DNA of 64,000 nucleotides, taken from NCBI GenBank assembly GCA_023376005.1, contig CM042151.1:79704917-79768916 (forward strand). The letters are read 5' to 3'. The notes under the pieces were generated by a model. That model saw only the letters and a program-made list of their open reading frames with translations. It made no database searches and was not told the origin of the DNA. The position numbers and the translations under genes are program-made. Position 1 is the stretch's first letter. Every line of letters begins with the position of its first letter. This document shows positions 1 to 10,406 of this stretch, one piece after another. Origin of the DNA: Doryteuthis pealeii (lineage: Eukaryota > Mollusca > Cephalopoda > Myopsida > Loliginidae).

Positions 1-3000
1 AATCTTCACAATTTTTCACAAAACTGATCAATATTCGACCGACATAACCACCCAAACCCCTTCATAATTACTCCCAACTGATCACAAACACACTCATTGC
101 CCCACAAAATATTGAAAGACACATCTGAGGATGGGAAACTGAGAAAAATTAAATCTCACCGTCTCCAACTCACTCAAAAACTATGCAGAACATGTTAACA
201 TAATAGATTCAGCTGCTCAAGGAATACAGATATGATGTCAAGCGGCTTTGACAAAAAAAAAAAAAAAGAAAAAAAAAAAAAATTAGAAGAATTAAAAGAG
301 AACTATAATAAGGTTCCAAAACATTAACTCTTACTATGTCGAATCCGATATCAATACCATAATTACCATCAATTACCAAGTGCTCTTAAAAAGGACTTGA
401 ACAGACAATAACTCTCTAACTAAAAGAAAGCTTTGACAAAGAGACAGTATAACAAAGTAGTTCGACCAGCAAAGAAAGATGGAGAGATCACAGAGAGCTA
501 GATAGAACCGAGAATCACGCAAAAATTCAAGTGATCCCCATAGGGCCATACATTAGAAGAACACAAAAACATTGACCAAACAAAATATTAGACCTGTGTT
601 CAAGTATCTTGAGACTGGAAGAAAATATTCCCTGAATTAGCAGCTTATCGGGAATAAAATTCCTCATATCAAAGAAACCTAATTGAAGGGTCTGTGAGAT
701 TAAACCAAATAGAATTAATGATGATTGAGACATAAAAAAAGCATTCCTCATGATTAAAATAAATGAAAAAAAAAAAGATTTTTACATAAAGAAAGACAAA
801 TACATCATCTGCTACCGCAATACAAGACGCTCTATTCGATTCAATGCTTGCTTGTTTCATTCTCAACTCATTCTGCAAACCAACATCAACCGATACGGGA
901 TGATGAATTACACGAGAAAGATGATAAAGAAAATTTTTATGTCGACCAATTAAATGTCACGACGATGACTAATAAAATATGCAATAGTTTACAAAAGCGC
1001 GAAGGAGAGTATCAAGATGATACAGGAAGGAAACTCCTTAAGTACCTAAGCATTCCAATTCTGAGAATCTGAAACAATTAGAATGAAGAAAGACAACTCC
1101 ATAAGTACAATAAGGCGACATGAAGTCTAGGAAAGTACAATACAAACCCTAAAAAGGGTTGTAATGTTAAGCAAAGTCAGCAAGAAATCCTAGCGGCCTA
1201 AGACATGCAAGCCAAAACGAAGAAACGTATATATACTGTCACAGAATTGCCATAAAAGATCGTATATGATCCCTTATCCCTTGTGCACCACTGACACTGA
1301 TACAAAATCGAGAATAATACCTTTAACATGATGGAAATCAAATAGAATGAGATCGTGATCCCCCAAGAAATGACAATCCCAATGGCTTCCTAGCAGTGAT
1401 TTGTCCAAATTGAATAATTTAACTCATTCAAAAATGAGAGCGCAGAAGCAGCCTGACTAAATTATATGTGTTAATTCAATCAATTACCCCTCAGGCCTAT
1501 GAATTAATAAATGTATTAATGGAGTAACAGAACGACCATTCACAAAAATATATCTTTAGCACTAATCATATTTTCTAAGACATACTAACAAAGAGAATTG
1601 AATGTCATGAAATCTGACCAGATCGGACTGCCATGTGAAAAACCTATCAGAAACTACAAAACAGTCGATACAGGTTTAGAAAGAAAAATCGCTATGAAGA
1701 AAGTATGCAACAAGTCCATTCGCTGGATGATATTATAATTCATATCAAATTTGAGTATGATCGCACTTGATATATACTACACACAACAATTTGACGAACC
1801 TAAAAACACAAAATAGCCTTTCAGTAAGGAGGAAAACCAAATAAGAATAACAAGGAGTATTAAGGGAGTGAATATTCTCCAACAACATGACACAAGCCAA
1901 AGAATGAAAACTGCAAACATAGAATGGTTCACGCTTGGTCATGAGTGAATGAATCTCTCCTTATGTGATGTGCAGCCATTTACGTATTGACCACCAAGTT
2001 CACAGGTCAAGGAGTTAAGACACAGCAGATCCAATGAGAAACTACCAACACCATGTCTCAGAAAAATGTGCAGCCTGTCCAGATAAAATGTTGAGAAAGA
2101 TATTAGATCCTAATCAACCCACCCGAGAGCTCCCGAAAAATTCTGAACTTCTCCAAAGATAGGAAGAAAGTCTGAAAGATGTTCCTGTTGAGCACAGCTT
2201 CCTCCCTTGAGGAAGATACATATACAACAATATCATTAAAACCAATTAGGAGTTGAGAAGCAATCGAGATCAGAAATAAACGACCACTATGTAGAATTGC
2301 CCAGCTCAAAAGAATAAATGCTGTAACCTAGATCCAAGTTACCGGATGTTCGAACTATATATTGAATTACTCCAACGAGAAAGAAAACTGAAGAGGTCGC
2401 TGTTGATGCAGCAATCATCTGAGAAATACATAATCAGACGAATAGATAAAAACCAAGAAAATCTAGGCGATTGAAGGAAGAAACATCACAAATAACGAGC
2501 CTACTAGGTAGAATTGCCCGGCTCAAAGGACCAAAATAAATGCTGTACCTATTCCCAATATCAATAGCACTGAAAATTAGCTTTGAGCAGAACGATAGCA
2601 TTCATTAGAAGAACAAAAAATTGATGACATATACTTACATCTTCGACAAGCAGGAAGCTGAAGAATATATTGAAGATAAAAGTTGCCGCACGCCATAGAG
2701 TCAATAAGTAATGTACATGCACGAACCAAGTATCCTCAAACTACCAAGCAATCAACACACAAAATTTACTAGTCTTCAACTTTTCCACTGTAACAGGGGG
2801 TACTATATTCGCAGACCGGTTAGTACCAATATCAACCTGATAACATACAGTTTGAATAACATGGACTATATTCATCAGCAATAGATATGTGGCTTTTAGC
2901 AATCCGCAAAGGCCGTTTTTGATAGAGTAAAGTCAGAAAGACAAAAAACAACAATTTATCATTCATCTACGATAAGAATGTAACAGGGATTACTAATGAT

Positions 3001-4493
3001 TACCGATATACAACATTGATATTCGAAATACAATTGCCTGTACCGTTCATCCTGAAGCATTTTCATAAAACATCACAATAAAAGATACCAAATCAATACC
3101 AGTTAGTATAAGCATAGCAAATCAATCTACTAAATAGAAAGTATTTTCCAAAAGAAATTTGCCCAAACAGCCAAAATATTTGATTCCACTAATCACTTTG
3201 TTCTCCTCTAAGGAATCACAAATACTTAGCTCCCAAGTTAATTAGTCAATTAAGATGGTCTGAGATGAGAGAAATAGAAGAACTCACTGAGTCAGCCATA
3301 CAGCGAGACCTCGCATCTGACTATATACCTCTAGCGCAGAATGCATGACATAATAGCCCAATGAAATTAGGAATATATTTACTGATATGCCCCCACAAGA
3401 CCTAATGATTTGCTTTCTATTGCATACAAAGTGGGAAATCTCACAACTCAATTCTCCAGAAAGTACCAGTAAGCCCCGAACAATGAAACCAAAGACACTC
3501 CTAATGAATGGAACTACAATTCCAGGATATATCTATCTATTCAACTCACTAGCAACCAACTGTTAAAAAGCATATTCCAACATCTATATTAGAAAGACAA
3601 TCTACGTCTTATGATCACAATCGTTGTCAGTGTTACTCACAGAAACATAAAGGCAAAAAGTTTTTCACCAGAACAGATTTAAGACTCACAGTGAGAAGAA
3701 CATTGCACAAGGAATTCGTGGATATACAAATTCAATACGCCCCCTTGAAGATAATCCCGCTGATCTGGCTTACTCAGTGATAAGCTAGAATTCCTGCAAA
3801 ACTCAATTATGGAACATACGACCAATGGTTTTAATTTGAGAAATGCCAACTATTAGTTTAGACATCTGACTCTGAAAAATAAAGAGTCCACATAGACAAT
3901 TTTCTATAATACAATACCAGCAATTTTAAATACCCCAAAAGATTATCTTTGATAGTTCTCCTAATTCAATAAGCATCTACATAATCCTCAAGCTCATTTT
4001 CAAAATTATAGCAAATCAAGACAATTAGGGAGCAAACTGATAATACAAAGACATGCGAGCTGAAATAATACATAATTTAAACTATGCAACCAGCAAGCAT
4101 TCCAAAAAGAATCAAACGTGCACCGATACCGATCAAACAAACAAACTTACCCCCATTGGTGAAAATCTCAACCTCGATTTTTGGTTCACCGGATGGAAAT
4201 TCTAAGAGTGAGATGCAGGATCGCAAGCCACACCAATGATATACTTTATATATCCAATTCTCGATTAGCACAATCACATCCACTTCAACTACTTATTATA
4301 AACAACTGTCAGTAAATTTAAACAATTAGCATAGGATACTACTTTATACAAATTAAATAATCAGAATACTGATCCTTTCAAGCAAACGACAATCAGTGAA
4401 AACTGTATATCCAACATGTCAATACCTGCAAAAGTTCAAACTCACAGCAAGTTCAAGTACACCAAAACTAACCACATACAGAAATCTCTCTCG
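1..4493 (+). pseudogene. Indel-riddled BEL/Pao copy (protease to start of integrase)
   Basis: This stretch is collinear, in the same orientation, with 14,970-19,620. Anchors are the protease/RT linker with its A-run (about 240-290, matching 15,211-15,240), the RT segment near 840-960 (matching 15,780-15,900), the second protease near 1,740-1,940 (matching 16,636-16,800), and RNase H near 3,400-3,780. It differs mainly by very frequent one- and two-base insertions and deletions, so no open frame exceeds about 74 codons. The equivalent of roughly 17,940-18,500 is missing near 3,085, and about 170 bases near 4,100-4,270 have no counterpart. It stops abruptly at 4,493, where gypsy RT sequence begins. 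The indel density looks like uncorrected long-read sequence; old decay is the alternative. Confidence 0.75.
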
Positions 4494-5326
4494 TGGCTAC
4501 TGGTCTATCGGGCTTGATGAAGAGAGTCAAAAACTTAACATGATTCATACAGTCCATTTGGCAGGTACTGTTTCATGAGGGATGCCATTCAGGCTGGTGA
4601 TGAGCCAGGATGTATTTCAACAAAAGATGGACCAAATACTTGAAAAAAATGCTCTGGAACCTATCAGTATCTTCATGATGTTGTGGTATTTGGAAAAAGA
4701 TAAAACAGAGGAATGGAAGCTGCAAGGAAAATGGTCTTGTATCAACAGCACAAAAATGCCAACATTAAGACCAAATCCATAAAATTTTTGGTGGAATTTA
4801 TGATGAGAATAAGTACACCCAGATCCTCAAAAAGTAGAAGATATCAAAACCCTAGAATCTCCTACCAACAAAACTGAACACAGCATGTCCTAGAATGGTG
4901 ACTTACATGGCCCCTTTATACCTTGACTATCTGAACACACTGCCAATCTTCGCAACCTCCTGAAAAAGGGAAATGAATATACATGGACGAACAGCCATGA
5001 GAATGCCTTCCAAAAAGCCAGATCCTATGTTACCACAGAAAATGGCCAACACCATACTTACGGATCCATCCACAAGAAAGAGAGAGATCTAATCCCAAAC
5101 ACACAACATAAAGTAAGACCATATGAAGATCGTGCCGAGAATCAAAACCTCATCAAGAAGACATGTCAGAACTTCATCACGCTACAAGGAGTACATATTA
5201 ACAGATGAAACAACACTGATATAACCAACAAATAGACATAAAATAAAAAAATATAAATTTGTGTATATATACATATACACAAAGTCAATGATACCCAAAA
5301 CTTTAAAAAAAGAAAATTTCAATCAC
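4494..5326 (+). pseudogene. Gypsy-A pol remnant, left-arm copy (RT fused to integrase tail)
   Basis: Translation begins inside a Ty3/gypsy reverse transcriptase at GYWSIGLDEESQ, after motif A. It continues through PFRLVMSQDVFQQKMDQIL (4,586-4,642) and the connector region (4,830-4,910), with several one-base frameshifts. The start of RNase H (WTNSHENAF, about 4,985-5,015) then runs directly into a basic integrase C-terminal tail (VRPYEDRAEN near 5,118-5,147). RNase H and most of the integrase are therefore deleted at about 5,015-5,030. The right-arm copy has the same deletion, so it predates the inverted duplication. The upstream gag, protease and RT fingers are absent here because the arm boundary cuts the element. 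Confidence 0.85.
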
Positions 5327-5337
5327 ACAGAGGGGAA
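5327..5337 (+). other. Polypurine tract of gypsy-A
   Basis: The purine run AGAGGGGAA lies directly before the LTR start TGTAACAG, the expected place for plus-strand priming. Confidence 0.75.
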
Positions 5338-5844
5338 TGTAACAGTTTTGACCACTAGATACAGTTAACCACATTAAGCTGAAATATTCTAGTAGGGTTC
5401 GTGGCTGATGAATCTGGGTCAGCCAGGGTTGTTAAAGTCCAAGTTAAAATTATCAGATCATTAATGTAAATGTGATACCGTAATAACAATGGACTAGTCA
5501 TCAAGAGCTGTTCAGTTGACAGATCTGAATTGTACTAGGCGAATGAGTGGGTCATGGGTGAAATTCTTGCAAAATTTTTAGTAATTTTTTTTTTTCTTTT
5601 GTAATTGATTTGATTGAGTCGAGTGACTTGTAACTGCTCCAAGGATTGGGACTTACTGTTTCCTATTTTCATCCCCTATGAGCTAAATTCTGTGAATTAC
5701 TTCTGCAGGGGTGAAAGAAAGGTTGTTTACTTCCGTCCAGCCTCACTTTCTACGGTCTTAAGACTATTCAAAAGGTTGCTTGTTATTCATGGAATAAAAT
5801 ATATCTACGAAATGTACATCTGTGTGAGTACACTTTATTTCCCA
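5338..5844 (+). repeat. 3' LTR of gypsy-A, left-arm copy
   Basis: It starts TGTAACAGTTTTGACCACTA and ends near TACACTTTATTTCCCA. Its first ~60 and last ~120 bases match the 5' LTR at 40,997-41,170 (reverse complement), but it holds about 330 more bases in the middle. The 102-residue open frame at 5,614-5,922 lies in this LTR and its flank and shows no protein family. Confidence 0.85.
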
Positions 5845-6160
5845 CACTCAGGCAATATTTATAAAATTAATTTTACACTGCCCAGAGAAAAAAAAAAAAA
5901 AAAGAGTCCATTCAAATATTAAAATTGCAATAAATGTTTTCCTAAATAAAAAAAAAGACATTTAATTCTTTATCTACCAAGAGTGCCCAAATGCCGGATC
6001 TTCCGAAAATGCCTAAGATCTTCATCTTTTAAAAAAAATGGTGCAGAGTTTAAAAAGAGAAATGAATTAAATGAATACATTTCTTTTCAGTAGTAAAGGA
6101 TCGTGATATGATACTAGCTATCACATTTTCACCTCACTATTGCAGATGGCAGTGGCAGAT
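5845..6160. repeat. Dispersed repeat R1
   Basis: Contains an A-run (5,887-5,902) and a block around 5,930-6,100 that includes motifs around GATCCGGCATTTGGG (read on the - strand). The block recurs at 37,650-37,830 and 44,940-45,110. In the 45-kb copy the flanks are continuous across the point where gypsy-A sits here, so gypsy-A inserted into R1. No coding potential is seen. Confidence 0.65.
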
Positions 6161-6164
6161 AAAG

Positions 6165-6290
6165 AGTTAACACATATGCATAGACATACTGGAGACAGGT
6201 TATTCAAACACAAGGTATGTTAAATTAATAAATTTAACATTTCATATGGACACACATAGAGGAAAGAAAACAATAAAATGTAATAAGTTT
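6165..6290 (+). pseudogene. Relic of C2H2 zinc-finger linkers
   Basis: In one frame 6,170-6,220 reads HMHRHTGDRLFKHKVC, which follows the H-x3-H, TGEKPF-like linker and following finger layout of Kruppel-type zinc fingers. About 30 bases on, HMDTHRGKK looks like the end of the next finger. The first cysteine of the finger is replaced by histidine, stop codons intervene and no frame extends, so this is a fragment. It is mirrored at about 37,440-37,560. The family match is by motif only. Confidence 0.5.
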
Positions 6291-6416
6291 TTTTTTCTTT
6301 CTGGAAAGCACTGTAGCAATAAATGATTGATTGTTGGTTGTTTTGTTTTACATTCATATCAACCCTTTTCAGGGCATTTAATGCCAAAAAAGTCATTTTG
6401 ACTAACAAAAAACTTC

Positions 6417-6538
6417 AGGTTGCTTACAGTACTTGCTACTGCTCAAGTGGTCACCAAATTAAGAACGAACAGGCTCATCCCTGCTTAGCTCGGTGATCTA
6501 TTGAGAACCGGTGCTTCAGCGAGACTTGACCATAATAG
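6417..6538 (-). repeat. 5S rRNA-derived SINE head
   Basis: Read on the - strand, about 120 bases align with almost the whole of 5S rRNA: a GGTCAAG...GCTGAAGCACC 5' part, an internal A-box-like GAGCTAAGCAGGGATGAG, a GGTGACCACTTGAG segment and the 3' part GTACTGTAAGCAACC. Its length matches 5S rRNA. Many substitutions and the dispersed sister copies (37,190-37,310 and 41,907-42,031) make it a retroposon head, not a working 5S gene. Confidence 0.75.
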
Positions 6539-6790
6539 AAATAAGTGAGATAAGTAGAATGAATTGGCTGACACCCTGGTTAAACAGAACCAACTTATGA
6601 TTTATTAGTCTTGGGAAAAACTGACAGACAAGAAACTGAGTCCACATAAAAGAGTTGGTCAATCAGCAAAATGTACAGACTAGTTGGCTGGTTGGATTTA
6701 CAGCATATCAACCCTTGGGTTATTTTATGCCAAATCTTTTTGTTTTATTCATTCTTGTTGAGTATGTTTTTTAACACATTATTTTTAAAA
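6539..6790 (-). repeat. Dispersed repeat R2 beside the 5S head
   Basis: The block holds GAATGAATTGGCTGACACC, TGAGTCCACATAAAAGAG and TTGGGTTATTTTATGCCAA. A second partial copy follows at 7,095-7,300, and others lie at 36,420-37,160 and 41,640-41,900. A short related piece (about 6,340-6,410) sits on the other side of the 5S head, so the head is bracketed by similar sequence. Confidence 0.65.
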
Positions 6791-6794
6791 TTCC

Positions 6795-6905
6795 TATGAA
6801 GGAGAGAGGCCATTGAATGCAATATATGTGACAAAACTATTTTTCTGATACAGTAAAATTTAATACAAGATGTATGCACACATACTTAGAGGGCTAGTTA
6901 CAATG
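6795..6905 (+). pseudogene. Degenerate C2H2 zinc finger in a repeat
   Basis: The segment decodes as GERPFECNICDKTIF followed by a frame ending RCMHTY, best seen in the right-arm copy (about 36,830-36,915, - strand) because one T is missing here. The pattern is a zinc-finger linker plus CxxC and a 12-residue spacer, but the two zinc-binding histidines are replaced (C and Y). Related copies at 41,560-41,640 and 45,960-46,060 keep the same or similar changes, so a dead finger was spread by a repeat. Confidence 0.6.
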
Positions 6906-7094
6906 GAGATGGAGTCTACAAAAAAAAAAAAGAAATGATCAGTGCAGATTCTTCCACTGAAAGTCTGACCCATCTAATATCTGGATGCCAGATCCTTTTG
7001 GTAGATGGACCACTACACTGCCCATCACAATAAAGTAAACATATCTCCCCTGGAAAATCTGTGGGGAGATGCAACTTACAGATCCCAGTAGATC

Positions 7095-7300
7095 TAGGAA
7101 GATGAGGTGTCAGCCCTGAATATAAGCAGAATGAATTAGCTGACACTTGGTCAAGCAGAACATACCTATGATTAATTAGCCTGGGAAAACTGATAGGACA
7201 AGGAAACTGGGTCCACATAAAAGATTTTACGCATGTCAACCCTTGTTGGGTTATTTTGTGCCAAAGACATTTTGTTTTATTCATTCTTGTTGGATACTCA
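7095..7300 (-). repeat. Second partial copy of repeat R2
   Basis: Shares GAATGAATTAGCTGACACTT, GGGTCCACATAAAAGA and GTTGGGTTATTTTGTGCC with 6,555-6,760 in the same order, giving a direct duplication about 550 bases apart. The 122-codon open frame on the - strand (6,916-7,284) runs through repeat sequence and has no recognisable domain. Confidence 0.6.
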
Positions 7301-7790
7301 ATTTTTTATCTATTCAACCTATAGATAGGACTAACAGCTCCGGCTTAGGGTAGACCTGGGAGTAATGGCAATAAAGGGGTACTCATGGCACAATCAAATG
7401 AGATATAAGGCGTTTCCTTTGGCCCTTGGATCATTTGTGACTTCACTACAAAGGGAGTGTTGATGTGACTTGCATTGTGAGTGAACAATGGAGAGAAAGG
7501 AATCAAGAGATCGTGATGAAGGAGACAATAATAAAGAAAACAACCATTGCCCAAGTTGACTTAAGAAATCCCTGTGTGATAAAGTTGGAAAGCTGATGGC
7601 AGGTGCAGCGCTCCACCTCAGACGTTAAAAATCTCCCTAGTCTAGCACTTGTGAAAAGGGATAGACTCCCTCGCTGTCCGGCTGATAATGACTATGAGCC
7701 ACCCCACTGACTTTACTTATATGTGAAATTAAGTTATCTAACATGCTGATGTTTATTCAGGCTTCATAGACCATCAGACCTTAGTCCCAG
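7301..7790. other. Unassigned repeat-like spacer
   Basis: No gene or known element is recognised. The stretch is copied in the right arm at about 35,923-36,410 and holds only short open frames on both strands. Confidence 0.4.
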
Positions 7791-8119
7791 TGTCGCATCT
7801 AGCGTTACATAATTATTGGATCCTAATATCTTTTAAGGTAGTGTAGAAATCATTATGGCGATCAGTACAGCTGATAGCCTTGAGAGTGAGTGACGGCGCT
7901 TGACCTCGATCTCACCTTGCATTCTGGGGATGGAACGTGAGAACCAGAAGGCAATAGAAGGCCCTTCCGGTTTAAGGAGTAAGCAACTCAGTTAGTCAGA
8001 ACTTATAAGCCGAGCTAGCAACATGTAAGCCTAATCTGCGCAGATTGTCTGGGTGGGGATTTGGAATAAAGTAACATCAACATAAATCGAAGTCTTGTGT
8101 TTATTACTAAAAACTAACA
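7791..8119 (+). repeat. LTR-like block (solo LTR or 5' LTR), left arm
   Basis: Runs from TGTCGCATCTAGCG to AAAAACTAACA, so it has TG...CA ends. It has a TATA-like CTTATAAGCC near 8,005 and an AATAAA signal near 8,066 followed by a GT-rich end, the layout of an LTR. No second copy with the same orientation is present in this arm and no primer-binding site is clear downstream, so the owner is unknown; BEL-1 is one candidate. Confidence 0.5.
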
Positions 8120-8518
8120 ATGACACAAGGCTTCTGATAAGGAATGATCCCCAACAGAAACCAGACCCGGAATCCTCAATAGAAGACCAGACGAGACCTT
8201 AGAAGATATATCAGACCAAGATAGATGATAGACGATCAGAACTAAAGCCGTCCAGAAGAATAGACAGAGTAAGAATTAAAGAAAGGTATATAACGTTATA
8301 TGCTGATTTGGCTTAGTGAAAAGACCCGTATATAACATATACCTATTTAGTGCCGGTAAAGAAGGCGCTATGCAACACTAGCCGTGGCGAACGGGTTGGG
8401 TAAATAACTACTACTGTAATATTATGATTAAATTACATTAAAAAATATTGTCTAATATTATCACTGCATGCATTTAATACACTATGCGATAAGAGGATAT
8501 GTTAATAAAATTATCATT
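8120..8518. other. Spacer between LTR-like block and minisatellite
   Basis: A purine-rich leader-like stretch (8,150-8,285) is followed by AT-rich DNA with small inverted TATATAACGTTATA-type motifs. No gene seen. Confidence 0.4.
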
Positions 8519-8746
8519 ATGTTTATACATCTACTATGAAACTAAGATCAGTATGTTTATACATCTACTATGAAACTAAGATCAGTATGTTATACATCTA
8601 TGAAACTAAGATCAGTATGTTTATACATCTACTATGAAACTAAGATCAGTATGTTTATACATCTACTATGAAACTAAGATCAGTATGTTTATACATCTAC
8701 TATGAAACTAAGATCAGTATGTTTATACATCTACTATGAAACTAAG
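8519..8746. repeat. 34-bp minisatellite, about 7 copies
   Basis: The unit ATGTTTATACATCTACTATG plus AAACTAAGATCAGT repeats with a 34-bp period; one copy near 8,587-8,615 is shortened. The mirrored array in the right arm (34,984-35,195) has a different number of complete units. Confidence 0.9.
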
Positions 8747-8940
8747 AAAGATTAATTTTCAGTGAAGACCAGCCAGATTTTTAAGATGACCTGATAATAG
8801 AAGAACAGTGCACCACAGATTCTTGCCATAAGGACAATAGGATTGGGACAATCATATAGGTGCTAGGCTTGACATAACAAGCCAACTGATTCGAGAGGGC
8901 CACTCCAACCACCCGTCTAGCCTAAGTAAAGGCCAAAGTG

Positions 8941-9054
8941 GGTGGCAACCCGTAATGCTTAAGGACGGAATCCTGGCAGATGAGCAGTCCATAATATACA
9001 TCATGGACTGCTCATCTGCCAGGATTCCATCCTTAAGCATCACAGGTTACCACC
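8941..9054. repeat. Short hairpin (perfect-type inverted repeat)
   Basis: 8,955-8,991 (starting ATGCTTAAGGACGGAATCC) pairs with 9,004-9,040 over 37 bases with one mismatch, around a 12-base loop. A less perfect outer stem (8,941-8,954 with 9,041-9,054) extends it to about 51 base pairs. A mirrored copy is at 34,680-34,793. Confidence 0.85.
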
Positions 9055-9820
9055 CATGGCCAATATATGACCCTGTTTCGGGGGGGGGGAGTCTTACCCC
9101 TCTGAAAAGGTGCAGTTGGTGTATTCTAAAGCCCCAGCCAACAAGTGTCTTCGATCTCTCTGCATAGGGGTTTGTCAATATCTGACATGAAGATACTTCC
9201 CCTAGGAAATAAACCCTGATCAAATATTCCAACGACAATGGACATTAACATAAATACAAAAGAAAAATACTGGCTGGATCTTGCCCAGGATAAACAGGTA
9301 CCTCATTATGGCTATGCACTGGGATAAATGAAGGAAGTTACAGTGTACCTTCCTCTAGTGATGCTACCACAAGTAACAACACTAAGCTGAATACCCACCA
9401 AGCCATGATAAACAAAAAAAAAAAAAAAAAAAAAAAAATTTGAAGACGTCTTCTGAAACTTTCACTGTTGCAAAAATTGGGTACTGTTTAAAATTTTGTT
9501 ATCCCTGAAGAAAAAAATGTTATTCTAAAGCAACTTAAAACCTTTTTGAAAAAAAAAAAATTGGGGAAAAAATTTTACAGGGACAGGGAGAAAAAAATAG
9601 CTGACGTCTTTCTTCTTTAAACAAACTTTGCACCAGAAAGCAGCATAGGCCAACCTCCTCAGATGATGTCATCGCCTGACAGTTAAGCTCCTCCCATCTC
9701 AACAAAACACTGCTGCCACTACAATTGTTACTACCACAGGCTACAACAAAGAAAGAGGCAGACGCTAAACGGCACAAATATAATTAAAATAAATAAATAA
9801 ATATAAATAAATTATCCACC
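9055..9820. other. Spacer and leader before BEL-1 gag
   Basis: Contains a run of nine G (about 9,081), an A-run of about 25 (9,414-9,438) and AT-rich leader sequence just before the BEL gag start. No LTR ends or PBS are convincing. Mirrored at 33,916-34,680. Confidence 0.4.
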
Positions 9821-10258
9821 ATGACTTCCAAATTAGAAAGCGTGAAAGGCATGAAACCTCATATCGAAGCCAAAGAGTCAATAGAGGAGAGTATCTTAAA
9901 AAGAGTGGAATTGTTAGAGGAAATGCCTTTAAATGGTTGTGCCCTTTCTGAAGAAAAGGATTCTATAAGATCCGAATTCAACAGGATCAATGAAATTTCT
10001 GTAAAAATGAGCCAGATTAGCTCTAAGACCCCAGCAGAAGCCGGAAAATGTGAACTAAGGGTGCAATTATGGAAAAGTGATGAGCTCCATTTGAGAATAT
10101 GGGCTAGAATAGAAGTTTTAGAACAGTCCCTCAATGGAGAAGATAACCGTTCCCCCAGCGACGGCGGACACAAGGGCCACCGAGACCAATCACTAATAAT
10201 GACTCCTAAAATGGAGTGTGTGGTAATATGGGACAATTTTAGAGTTACCCACCCTTGA
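9821..10258 (+). pseudogene. BEL-1 gag, N-terminal part (cut by gypsy-N)
   Basis: An open frame of 145 residues starts MTSKLESVKGMK and is rich in Glu, Lys and Ser with leucine spacing suggestive of a coiled coil, as in N-terminal Gag of BEL/Pao elements. The assignment rests on context: the frame runs into the gypsy-N LTR, and the continuation of the same Gag (CFKFSGVKPTKFEF) appears just after the other LTR at 13,985. The mirrored copy at 33,478-33,915 encodes the identical peptide. Start chosen at the ATG after the AT-rich leader (context ACCATGAC). Confidence 0.6.
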
Positions 10259-10259
10259 A

Positions 10260-10381
10260 TTGGGAGTTACCTCCCCTGTTCCATTCGTCAAGTCGCCATC
10301 TTTGTATACACATGTGCGTTCTTTAAGTTGAATAAAACCTTATTCGCCTAAAGGTATCTTCTTCAATTATTATTCTCCACA
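10260..10381 (+). repeat. 5' LTR of gypsy-N, left arm
   Basis: A 122-bp LTR: GGGAGTTACCTCCCCTG, then GTCGCCATCTTTGTATACAC, an AATAAAACC signal, and an end at TATTCTCCACA. It matches 13,867-13,984. The sequence just downstream gives no obvious tRNA primer-binding site. Confidence 0.85.
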
Positions 10382-10406
10382 ATTTATTCAACTTAATCTA
10401 TTCAGA

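Noticed and set aside
6417..6538. Functional 5S rRNA gene
   Set aside because: Many substitutions across the internal promoter and dispersed sister copies; a SINE head explains it better.
8852..9167. Similar open frames on both strands, each reading MLKDGILADEQS or nearly so
   Set aside because: They are two readings of the hairpin stems; an inverted repeat gives the same peptide on both strands. No gene.
9859..10236. 125-codon frame on the - strand, repeated at 33,500-33,877
   Set aside because: Antisense to BEL gag; kept in both arms only because the DNA is duplicated.
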